Shown in pieces: positions 1 through 5,348 of a stretch of 5,348 nt of DNA. The notes beneath the pieces were generated by a model. It did no database searches, had not been told where the DNA came from, and saw only the letters and a program-made list of their open reading frames with translations. Source of the stretch: Cyclobacteriaceae bacterium (GTDB lineage: Bacteria > Bacteroidota > Bacteroidia > Cytophagales > Cyclobacteriaceae); contig JANYKP010000328.1 in the NCBI GenBank assembly GCA_025358195.1, forward strand, positions 1-5,348, written 5' to 3'. The position numbers and the translations under genes were made by a program. How positions within the stretch are numbered: position 1 is the first letter of the stretch; each line of letters begins with the position of its first letter.

Positions 1-408
1 GTTTTGCGATTGGCACGGGTGGGTTATGAGAAAGTAGTAGGTTATCTGGACGGCGGCATTCGAACATGGAGTGAGCAATTAAACACCGTGTATTCCATTT
101 CAGCAGAAGAAATGAAGTCCGCATCAATAAAAGGTGCCGAAGTACTGGATGTTCGCAAGCCTGGAGAATGGGCGATAGGTCACGTGAAGGATGCAAAATT
201 TATTCCGTTAGCCGACATGCCATTAAACCTGAAGAGTCTTGACAAGAATAAATCCTACATCGTTCACTGTGGAGGCGGGTATCGCTCCATGACAGCCATC
301 TCCATAATGAAAAGAGAAGGTTTTAAAAACCTGATCAATGTGCATGGTGGCTTCAGCGCCATGATAAATGCCGGGTTGGAGTTAGTAGCGAATGAAATGA
401 TGGTTTGA
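1..408 (+). CDS. C-terminal part of a rhodanese-domain protein, probably an MBL-fold/rhodanese fusion (5' end outside window)
   Basis: The frame is open from the first base and ends at TGA 406-408, giving 135 visible residues. Residues 1-28 (VLRLARVGYEKV, then GYLDGGIRTW) look like the tail of a preceding rhodanese-like domain. A complete rhodanese domain follows at about 31-130. It carries the LDVR..GEW..GHV..A..IPL signature (49-70) and the active-site loop HCGGGYRS (89-96), where Cys90 is the expected persulfide-forming residue and Arg95 closes the C-x4-R loop. The domain ends in the usual NV.GG motif. Rhodaneses move sulfane sulfur between thiols; the protein is probably cytoplasmic. In Bacteroidota this arrangement is typical of persulfide dioxygenase-like MBL-fold hydrolases followed by rhodanese repeats, but the metal-binding part lies outside the window, so that assignment is inferred. 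An internal TTG at 4-6 should not be taken as the start. The gene converges on the minus-strand gene that ends at 469. Confidence 0.88.
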   Translation, partial: VLRLARVGYEKVVGYLDGGIRTWSEQLNTVYSISAEEMKSASIKGAEVLDVRKPGEWAIGHVKDAKFIPLADMPLNLKSLDKNKSYIVHCGGGYRSMTAISIMKREGFKNLINVHGGFSAMINAGLELVANEMMV

Positions 409-411
409 GAA

Positions 412-429
412 ATGACGAATGACGAATTT
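412..429. repeat. Short heptamer tract, ATGACGA x2 plus ATTT
   Basis: Two exact ATGACGA units (412-418, 419-425) are followed by ATTT, starting four bases after the rhodanese gene's stop. The same ATGACGA-ATTTCT ending occurs at 1895-1906 beside the second array. On the minus strand the unit reads ATTCGTC... in the same order downstream of a gene in both places. Confidence 0.75.
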
Positions 430-430
430 C

Positions 431-479
431 TTTCTACTTTCTACTTTCCACTTTCTGCTTTCTACTTTCTACTTTCTTC
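431..479. repeat. 7-bp tandem array, seven units of TTTCTAC (GTAGAAA on minus strand)
   Basis: Seven consecutive heptamers fill 431-479: TTTCTAC, TTTCTAC, TTTCCAC, TTTCTGC, TTTCTAC, TTTCTAC, TTTCTTC. Four units are identical and three differ by one base. The stop codon of the minus-strand gene (TAG, plus-strand positions 469-471) and its last codons lie inside the array. No hairpin or U-tract terminator is visible in this convergent junction. Confidence 0.85.
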
Positions 480-1710
480 TTCCCCTAATCAACACATCCA
501 GCTCATCCGGTGATCCGTTCACATAATACAAACTGATCTTCCCATCCGAAGTAAGATCGACGACAGCTGGAATCACATTGGCTGTCAGGAACCAACCTTC
601 CGGCAAAATGACTGTGTTGAAAGGACGGCCAAGGGAGCGATCAAATACCAATTCATCTTTGTGAAGCACGTACCGGTTTGGATCGGCATACGTTTCTTCA
701 ATGCGAAGGCGTGCGGACTCACCTTTCTTAACCGGATCAAACCAGATCACCACTACTTCGGTTTCCGGCGTCACGGGCTCACCAATGTCGAGGCCTTTTT
801 GTGTGATCGCATCGCCTTTTAGCGTTTCTACTTTTAGCTCTTTCCCAGTGTCTAAAATTTTTGCGGAAGGATTTGAAGCCTTGCTACCGGCGCGTACCAC
901 ATTGAGGTAGCGATCGATTCCCTCGCGGGTTTCGGTGTAATCATGGTAGAGGCGAAAGGCATGCGTTTCGGGCTGCTGAAGAAAATAAACGATTTCGCGG
1001 GTTTGGTAGGCTCTTTCAGAAAATGAATAGTCGAGACGTGCTTTTGATTTGTTTCGCCCCTGCCCGACAGCGGACGAAGCCGGCGTCTCCTTTGCCACGT
1101 TTAGATTGGCGGAGGCTGGAAGTTTTCTTCCCTCAAGGTGTAATGGCACCTCTGCGGACCCCACATTCAGAAAGCTTATTTTGATGCGGCCATCAGGTTC
1201 CAGCATAACTTGTGATGGATAATTGCATTGGATCAACTCGTAACCCTTCGGTAATACAATGGAATTTCGTTTAATCCCGAGCGGACGGTCAAGCACAATT
1301 TTATCGCCGTCCGTGAAATAACTTTTAGGATCCTTGTAGGTCTTATCAATTTTCAATCGGTACTCAACACCTGATGTAATGGGCCGTGCCAGTTTTATTT
1401 TAAGGTAGTCCACATCATTTTGCGCCTCGGCATATCCTGCTTTTTTGGCATCGACGCCATTGACGATCGACCACTCCAGGTTTTTGCCGGTCATCATGTC
1501 GATGACACCGTCGACTTTATGTTCACTCCCTTTCCGCAACGTGTTGTAGTAAAACGTTGAACCTACTGCGGTAGAGGTGACGTCATACACGATCCGGAAA
1601 CTTTGCGTGGATGGATCCAGCAATTCATATCGTGTGTAGGCGTCATCAGAAGTTTGTGCTAGGCATTGGATGCTAATGACAAGCAAAAGAGAGAGGAGTG
1701 TATTTTTCAT
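469..1710 (-). CDS. Secreted protein of unknown function with two copies of a beta-rich module
   Basis: From ATG 1708-1710 the product is 413 residues. The frame can be extended to a TTG at 1714-1716, but the ATG places a signal peptide exactly at the N-terminus (MKNTLLSLLLVISIQCLA, probable cut before Gln19). The Cys in SIQC is preceded by Gln, so it is a poor lipobox; a soluble periplasmic or exported protein is more likely. The mature protein is two related modules, about residues 25-196 and 234-413, joined by a Ser/Ala/Lys-rich linker (about 197-233). Residues 118-196 align without gaps to 334-412, with about 29 of 79 positions identical by hand count. Shared motifs include TY.DP, DR.LG, N..-LP.G and DG.I. 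No catalytic motif, transmembrane segment or type IX sorting domain is seen at the C-terminus. It looks like a conserved hypothetical protein. No Shine-Dalgarno sequence precedes the start. It ends inside a heptamer array. Confidence 0.9.
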   Translation of the reverse strand: MKNTLLSLLLVISIQCLAQTSDDAYTRYELLDPSTQSFRIVYDVTSTAVGSTFYYNTLRKGSEHKVDGVIDMMTGKNLEWSIVNGVDAKKAGYAEAQNDVDYLKIKLARPITSGVEYRLKIDKTYKDPKSYFTDGDKIVLDRPLGIKRNSIVLPKGYELIQCNYPSQVMLEPDGRIKISFLNVGSAEVPLHLEGRKLPASANLNVAKETPASSAVGQGRNKSKARLDYSFSERAYQTREIVYFLQQPETHAFRLYHDYTETREGIDRYLNVVRAGSKASNPSAKILDTGKELKVETLKGDAITQKGLDIGEPVTPETEVVVIWFDPVKKGESARLRIEETYADPNRYVLHKDELVFDRSLGRPFNTVILPEGWFLTANVIPAVVDLTSDGKISLYYVNGSPDELDVLIRGRRK

Positions 1711-1747
1711 ATTCAAGTTTACTGAAATCTTAAGGCTCTTTAAAATA

Positions 1748-1784
1748 TGCCACGGATGGCACAGATTGCCACGGATGGTCTGTG
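1748..1784. repeat. 12-bp direct repeat with overlapping hairpins
   Basis: TGCCACGGATGG occurs at 1748-1759 and again at 1767-1778, a 19-bp period. Each copy contains CCA-CGGA-TGG, which can fold into a tetraloop hairpin. The first copy extends to TGCCA/TGGCA (1748-1752 with 1757-1761). The second is enclosed by CACAGA (1760-1765) and TCTGTG (1779-1784), giving a 9-bp stem with a 3-base bulge. On the minus strand it would lie in the leader of the 469-1710 gene, or act as a weak terminator-like structure for rlmD, since the first hairpin is followed by ATATTTT. Confidence 0.6.
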
Positions 1785-1801
1785 TATCTCTCTGCTTGTT
1801 G

Positions 1802-1832
1802 CATTTTTATGTGACCGCTTTGTTAAAACAAA
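1802..1832 (-). promoter_or_regulatory. Possible Bacteroidota-type promoter for the 469-1710 gene
   Basis: On the minus strand a TTTG (plus-strand 1829-1832) is followed after exactly 19 bases by TAAAAATG (1802-1809). The known Bacteroidota primary-sigma pattern is TTTG-N19-TAnnTTTG, so the -33 box and spacing fit and the -7 box has two mismatches. The predicted leader would be roughly 85-90 nt and would include the hairpin repeat at 1748-1784. The match is weak in an AT-rich region. Confidence 0.3.
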
Positions 1833-1880
1833 CCTAAACCAAGGAATTTAAAAAATTACCCAAAACCTACTGCCTTTCAA

Positions 1881-1904
1881 ATTACGAATTACGAATGACG
1901 AATT
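1881..1904. repeat. Heptamer tract ATTACGA, ATTACGA, ATGACGA, then ATT
   Basis: Three 7-bp units run without interruption (1881-1887, 1888-1894, 1895-1901). The last unit and what follows it (ATGACGA-ATTTCT) match 419-431 beside the first array. Read on the minus strand the tract lies downstream of the rlmD stop, separated from the CTGCCTA array by about 46 bases. Confidence 0.8.
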
Positions 1905-1950
1905 TCTGGTCAGTTGTCCTGATGGCCAGGATATTAACTGTAAATCCCGA

Positions 1951-1985
1951 CTGCCTACTGCTGTCTGCCTACTGCCTACTGCCTA
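1951..1985. repeat. 7-bp tandem array, five units of CTGCCTA (TAGGCAG on minus strand)
   Basis: Units are CTGCCTA, CTGCTGT (degenerate), then CTGCCTA three times. The unit shares the CTACT core with the TTTCTAC array at 431-479, differing in two of seven bases (CTACTGC against CTACTTT). The rlmD stop codon (TAG, plus-strand 1976-1978) and its last codons lie inside the array. Confidence 0.85.
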
Positions 1986-3397
1986 CTTTTCTTCTCCAGC
2001 TTCACCACATTCTCCACATGTACCGTCTGAGGAAACATGTCTACCGGCTGAACCGCTATAATTTCATATTTCTCTGACAGAATTTTCAAATCTCGGGCCT
2101 GTGTAGCAGGATTGCAACTAATATACACGATTCGTTGCGGGGCTGCACTTAACAGCATCTTGCAGACATCTTCGTGCATACCTACGCGAGGAGGGTCGGT
2201 GATGATTACTTGCGGCCGGCCGTGGGCTGCAAGAAACGATTCATTCAACAGGTCTTTTATGTCTCCGGCAAAAAATTCGGTGTTGTGAATTTGGTTGATG
2301 CTGGAATTTACATTGGCATCGTCTATGGAATCAGCAACATACTCAAGTCCCACGACTTTGTTTGCATGTCCCGCAATGAAATTGGCGATGGTGCCGGTGC
2401 CGGTGTATAAATCATACACTAATTCATGACCTTTTATATCCGCCAGTTGCCAGACGATCTTGTAGAGTTCAAAAGCCTGGTCAGAATTTGTCTGATAAAA
2501 AGATTTCGGACCCACGCGGAACTGGAGAGAGCCGGCTCCGTCTGGTTTGGGCATCATCTCCGTAATGTAGGGATTGCCTTTCCAGCAAATAATATTCAGA
2601 TCGTGAAACGTATCATTCTTTTTACCATTGATAATGTAATGAAAGGAGGTGATCTGGGGAAAATCATGTGCTAAACGGTTCAGGATTTTTTCAGTCCATT
2701 CCATTTTGTCATAGGTCACTTGTAGAATAATCATCACTTCACCGGTGTTGGCTGTTCGGATGGTGAGGGTGCGTAAGAACCCGATTTGTTTCCGCAGATC
2801 AAAAAAAGGAATGCCTTCGCGCAACGCAACATCTTTCACGGCAAGGCGAATATCATTGGAAGGAGCGGGCTGGAGATAGCACTCCTTCACATCAAACACT
2901 TTATCGTACATCCTGGGAATGTGATAGCCAAGCCCCGCATCGCCAAACGATTGTCCTGAAATAAGTTCTTCTTTTGTTAACCAGCGATTGGAGGAGAACG
3001 TAAAATCAAGTTTGTTCCGATAATATTTTTCCTTGGTTGATCCAACGATGGGGTTGACAGGAGGTAATTGCAATCCTCCGATCCTTTCCAGGTTGTCGAC
3101 CACCTGTTGTTGCTTGTAATGAAGCTGGGTTTCATACTTGATATGTTGCCAGGAGCAGCCCCCACAGGTTCCGAAGTGTGAGCAAAAGGGCGCTACTCGG
3201 TTAGGGGAGAGCTTTTTAATTTCGCGTACGCGCCCTTCCAGGAAAGCGGTTTTTATTTTTGTCAATTCGATATCCACTACATCACCCGGCGCGCCGCCTG
3301 ATATGAAAATCACCTGGCCATTTAATTTGGCCACACATTTGCCTTCAGCGGCCATGGTCTCTACCACAAGATCGGTGATCAGATCGCCTTTTTTCAT
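1976..3397 (-). CDS. rlmD: 23S rRNA (uracil-5-)-methyltransferase, RlmD/RumA family
   Basis: The enzyme uses S-adenosylmethionine to methylate C5 of a uracil in 23S rRNA (U1939 in the E. coli enzyme). From ATG 3395-3397 it is 473 residues; the frame reaches a TTG at 3413-3415, but MKKGDLI is the better start, leading straight into the domain. Residues about 1-60 form a TRAM-like RNA-binding domain. Iron-sulfur ligands are visible as Cys72-x5-Cys78-GG-Cys81, with a likely fourth at Cys173 (ECYLQP). The methyltransferase domain has SFYQTN (299-304), the SAM loop DLYTGTG (329-335), DPPR (401-404), the catalytic Cys428 in SCNP, and the general-base Glu462 in HVEN. All key residues are intact. It is about 40 residues longer than E. 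coli RlmD (433). Family membership is secure; the exact uracil, or dual RlmC/RlmD specificity, cannot be read from sequence. It is divergent from the gene at 3503, and its last codons run into a heptamer array. Confidence 0.94.
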   Translation of the reverse strand: MKKGDLITDLVVETMAAEGKCVAKLNGQVIFISGGAPGDVVDIELTKIKTAFLEGRVREIKKLSPNRVAPFCSHFGTCGGCSWQHIKYETQLHYKQQQVVDNLERIGGLQLPPVNPIVGSTKEKYYRNKLDFTFSSNRWLTKEELISGQSFGDAGLGYHIPRMYDKVFDVKECYLQPAPSNDIRLAVKDVALREGIPFFDLRKQIGFLRTLTIRTANTGEVMIILQVTYDKMEWTEKILNRLAHDFPQITSFHYIINGKKNDTFHDLNIICWKGNPYITEMMPKPDGAGSLQFRVGPKSFYQTNSDQAFELYKIVWQLADIKGHELVYDLYTGTGTIANFIAGHANKVVGLEYVADSIDDANVNSSINQIHNTEFFAGDIKDLLNESFLAAHGRPQVIITDPPRVGMHEDVCKMLLSAAPQRIVYISCNPATQARDLKILSEKYEIIAVQPVDMFPQTVHVENVVKLEKKSRQ

Positions 3398-3457
3398 GCT
3401 ATTGGATGGAGTCAATTGGTCACTTTTTATTTACGAGTCGCAATTTACCGAAAGACA

Positions 3458-3489
3458 TTTCAGTACCTGATTCGCTTTAATTATCTTTC
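3458..3489 (+). promoter_or_regulatory. Possible promoter of the large surface-protein gene
   Basis: TATCTTTC (3482-3489) matches the Bacteroidota -7 box TAnnTTTG at five of six fixed positions. A TTTC (3458-3461) lies 20 bases upstream, against TTTG in the consensus. The transcript would start only about 5-10 bases before the ATG at 3503, so the leader would be very short. No Shine-Dalgarno sequence is present. The rest of the divergent region 3398-3502 shows nothing I recognise, including no clear rlmD promoter. Confidence 0.35.
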
Positions 3490-3502
3490 GAATTGGTGCA
3501 CT

Positions 3503-5348
3503 ATGAAAAAAAGGATTTTTCTTCTTTTCCTCGTCCTTACCCCTTTATTAGGGACCGCCTCGCACATTGTAGGAGGAGAATTTGAGTTGATCCACCTCAA
3601 GGATTTTCAATACAGGCTGAACATGGTGCTCTACTTCGATGTGCTGAACGGCCAGCCGGGCGCCAATGACCCATTTGTCGACGTTCGCATTTTTCGTATG
3701 AGCGACAATGCAATCATGATGACCATCCGGTTACCGAGGGTTTCCGAAACCAATGTTGAATATACCCAGCCTGAATGTTCCCACGGTGAATTGGTCACCT
3801 CTAAAAAATTGTACACAGCCGAGATCACGCTTTCTCCCGATGCATTTAATGACCCCGCCGGTTACTACGTTTCATATGAGCGATGCTGCAGGAACTACTC
3901 CATCACCAACATTTTCAGCGAAAATCTCTTGTCAGGAGGCCAGATTTATGCCGGCCAGACTTTCTACCTGGAGTTCCCGCCGGTGGTGAAAGATGGAGTT
4001 CCCTTTGTCGACTCCACCCCCCGGTTATTTCCTCCCCTTAATGATTTTGGTTGTCCTCGCAGACCTTATTACACCAATTTTGGGGGCATTGACGATGATA
4101 ACGACTCGCTCGTGTATTCGCTGGTGACCCCGCTTAACACAAAAACAGGAATGGCGTTACCTCCCGGGAATCTTCCGCGGCCCCGTCCTTATCCGGACGT
4201 GACCTGGAGAGCTCCCTATAGTCTGAGCAATATTCTGAATGGCGCCCCTGATCTTCGCATCAGCCGCGATGGATTCCTGACTGTCTCACCCTCCAGTCAG
4301 GGTTTGTTTGTCTTTGCTGTGAAAGTGGAAGAGTACCGCAACAAAGTGAAGATTGGTGAGACCCGTCGCGATTTCCAGATGCTTGTGGTGGACGCCTGCC
4401 CGCGAGCCGTGCCGCCACAAATTGTTGGGAAAAAACTGAATGATATTGCGTACACGTATGATAACACCATGAATGTGTCGTTTGACAATTCGGTTGTAGA
4501 TGGACAGCGGTGTATCAAGGTGCAGGTATCGGATCCGGATTCGCAAAGTGCTGACGATAATTTTCAAGAGAGAATCACGATTAAAGCCTTCGCGATGAAT
4601 TTCAAGAAAGACCTTTCGGGAATATTGCCCACGGTAACCACGGCAACATTAATCAATGGCAGCACCGTTGAGTTTACAATCTGTTTTCCGGCGTGTCCGT
4701 TTTTGATTGGCGGCGATCCACAGATAGGTATTATTGCTATGGACGACGCGTGCAGTCTTCCCCTCACCGATACGCTGAAAGTTAACCTGCATGTTGAGTC
4801 CCCGTTGAATCGAAAACCTTATTTCACTACCCCGAACGTTACAGGTTCATCCGGTACACTCAACGAGGGTGAAAACAGGGCTTGGCCATATGTTGTTAAG
4901 GACGATGATGGCGATCCGCTGATTATTTCTGTGATCACGAATGGCTTTGCGCTTAACACCGCCGGGATGACATTCAACACCTTTCATCAGACCAATGGCG
5001 CCGCGGATGGCGAAATAAAATGGGACGCCTTTTGCAACATCTATGATTTTACGAAACGAACAGCCTTTCAAATAACGGTCCAAGTAGAGGATCAGGACAA
5101 ATGCCTCATTCCCAATCCCGCCAAGGCGATTTATAACCTGGCGGTGATCATTCCCGGCAACGCCGACCCAATCATTGATACAGATTTAACGCCAGCCACT
5201 TCGGAGCGTTACGTGAAGGGACTAACACGCCGGATCAATGAATCACTTAAATTCAAGGTAACTGGAAAAGACAATGTAGATAATGATTACCTGATAATGA
5301 CCGGAAAGGGGAGCGACTTTAGTTACGGAGCGTATGGAGTCGTGATTG
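3503..5348 (+). CDS. Large exported multidomain surface protein, gliding-motility / type IX secretion cargo type (3' end outside window)
   Basis: The frame is open from ATG 3503-3505 to the window edge, 615 codons with no stop. A signal peptide (MKKRIFLLFLVLTPLLGTAS) leads directly into HIVGGEF, a start I associate with large Bacteroidota proteins that often end in a gliding-motility-associated C-terminal domain. That C-terminal domain, if present, is outside the window. Residues about 21-180 form the N-terminal module, with a Cys-Cys pair in YERCCRN (125-131). A second module (about 184-300) has DDDNDSLVYSL (197-207), V.W...YS..N and RRDFQMLVVDAC. Further beta-sandwich-like modules follow: about 303-420, 436-535 (cadherin/PKD-like, with VKDDDGDPL at 465-473) and one from about 553. 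Acidic runs such as DDDGD suggest calcium binding. There are 11 cysteines, fitting a disulfide-containing exported protein. The probable location is the outer surface, with a role in adhesion or motility; this is inferred from family resemblance only. The gene is divergent from rlmD. Confidence 0.9.
   Translation, partial: MKKRIFLLFLVLTPLLGTASHIVGGEFELIHLKDFQYRLNMVLYFDVLNGQPGANDPFVDVRIFRMSDNAIMMTIRLPRVSETNVEYTQPECSHGELVTSKKLYTAEITLSPDAFNDPAGYYVSYERCCRNYSITNIFSENLLSGGQIYAGQTFYLEFPPVVKDGVPFVDSTPRLFPPLNDFGCPRRPYYTNFGGIDDDNDSLVYSLVTPLNTKTGMALPPGNLPRPRPYPDVTWRAPYSLSNILNGAPDLRISRDGFLTVSPSSQGLFVFAVKVEEYRNKVKIGETRRDFQMLVVDACPRAVPPQIVGKKLNDIAYTYDNTMNVSFDNSVVDGQRCIKVQVSDPDSQSADDNFQERITIKAFAMNFKKDLSGILPTVTTATLINGSTVEFTICFPACPFLIGGDPQIGIIAMDDACSLPLTDTLKVNLHVESPLNRKPYFTTPNVTGSSGTLNEGENRAWPYVVKDDDGDPLIISVITNGFALNTAGMTFNTFHQTNGAADGEIKWDAFCNIYDFTKRTAFQITVQVEDQDKCLIPNPAKAIYNLAVIIPGNADPIIDTDLTPATSERYVKGLTRRINESLKFKVTGKDNVDNDYLIMTGKGSDFSYGAYGVVI

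Larger units (their letters stand above)
1711..1975. other. 265-bp intergenic region rich in short repeats
   Basis: This gap lies between two minus-strand genes. From low to high coordinate it holds a 12-bp direct repeat with hairpin potential (1748-1784), a possible minus-strand promoter (1802-1832), a lone CCTACTGCC (1866-1874) related to the array downstream of rlmD, an ATTACGA tract (1881-1904) and most of the CTGCCTA array (1951-1985). I see no convincing protein-coding frame; the open frame from 1895 on the plus strand runs through repeats into antisense rlmD. No tRNA or recognised ncRNA is seen. Confidence 0.7.

Noticed and set aside
431..479. Tandem array considered as a CRISPR-like repeat
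   Set aside because: Units are 7 bp with no spacers and no cas genes nearby; it is a simple tandem array.
1657..1710. Lipoprotein signal in the 469-1710 product (Cys in SIQCLAQ)
   Set aside because: The residue before Cys is Gln rather than Gly, Ala or Ser, so the lipobox fit is poor; a standard signal peptidase cut after CLA is more likely.
1906..1929. Hairpin CTGGTCA / TGGCCAG between the two heptamer tracts, as a terminator for rlmD
   Set aside because: The stem is short with a G-T pair and a 10-base loop, and no U-run follows on the minus strand.
1895..2077. Plus-strand open frame of 60 codons in the rlmD-proximal intergenic region
   Set aside because: It begins in the ATGACGA tract, runs through the CTGCCTA array and then antisense to rlmD; its protein is a low-complexity product of the repeats.
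469..3397. rlmD and the duplicated-module gene as one operon
   Set aside because: They share a strand but are 265 bp apart with repeats, hairpins and a promoter candidate between them.
3631..5083. Several minus-strand open frames of 65-93 codons antisense to the large surface-protein gene
   Set aside because: They overlap a long plus-strand frame with clear protein features and show no domain of their own.

Overview
The window looks like a piece of a Bacteroidota chromosome, most likely a Cytophagales-type gliding bacterium. Three things point there. One is a large secreted protein of the SHIVGGE / Cys-Cys-Arg-Asn kind that usually accompanies type IX secretion. Another is the lack of Shine-Dalgarno sequences before any start, together with weak matches to the Bacteroidota promoter pattern TTTG-N19/20-TAnnTTTG. 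The third is short heptamer repeats between genes. No phage, transposase, CRISPR, tRNA or rRNA gene is visible.

Layout: (1) 1-408, plus strand, the 3' end of a gene whose product ends in a rhodanese (sulfurtransferase) domain with an intact active-site loop. The start lies outside the window. (2) 409-479, a convergent junction filled with 7-bp repeats. (3) 469-1710, minus strand, a secreted protein of unknown function built from two copies of one beta-rich module. (4) 1711-1975, a 265-bp gap holding a 12-bp direct repeat with hairpin potential, a possible promoter and two more heptamer tracts. (5) 1976-3397, minus strand, an RlmD/RumA-type 23S rRNA m5U methyltransferase with all expected iron-sulfur and catalytic residues. 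(6) 3398-3502, a short divergent intergenic region. (7) 3503 to the window end, plus strand, the first 615 codons of a large exported multidomain protein. This is the largest reading frame in the window and it continues past the edge.

The genes do not form an obvious pathway: sulfur transfer, an unknown exported protein, rRNA modification and a cell-surface protein. The rlmD-like gene and the duplicated-module gene share a strand but are separated by 265 bp with a promoter candidate, so they are probably separate transcription units.

The most unusual feature is at DNA level. Both minus-strand genes end inside related 7-bp tandem arrays (GTAGAAA and GTAGGCA when read on the minus strand). Each array is followed by a second heptamer tract based on ATTCGTA/ATTCGTC. 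Because 7 is not a multiple of 3, the TAG in each unit cycles through all three frames, so such an array stops translation in every frame on that strand.
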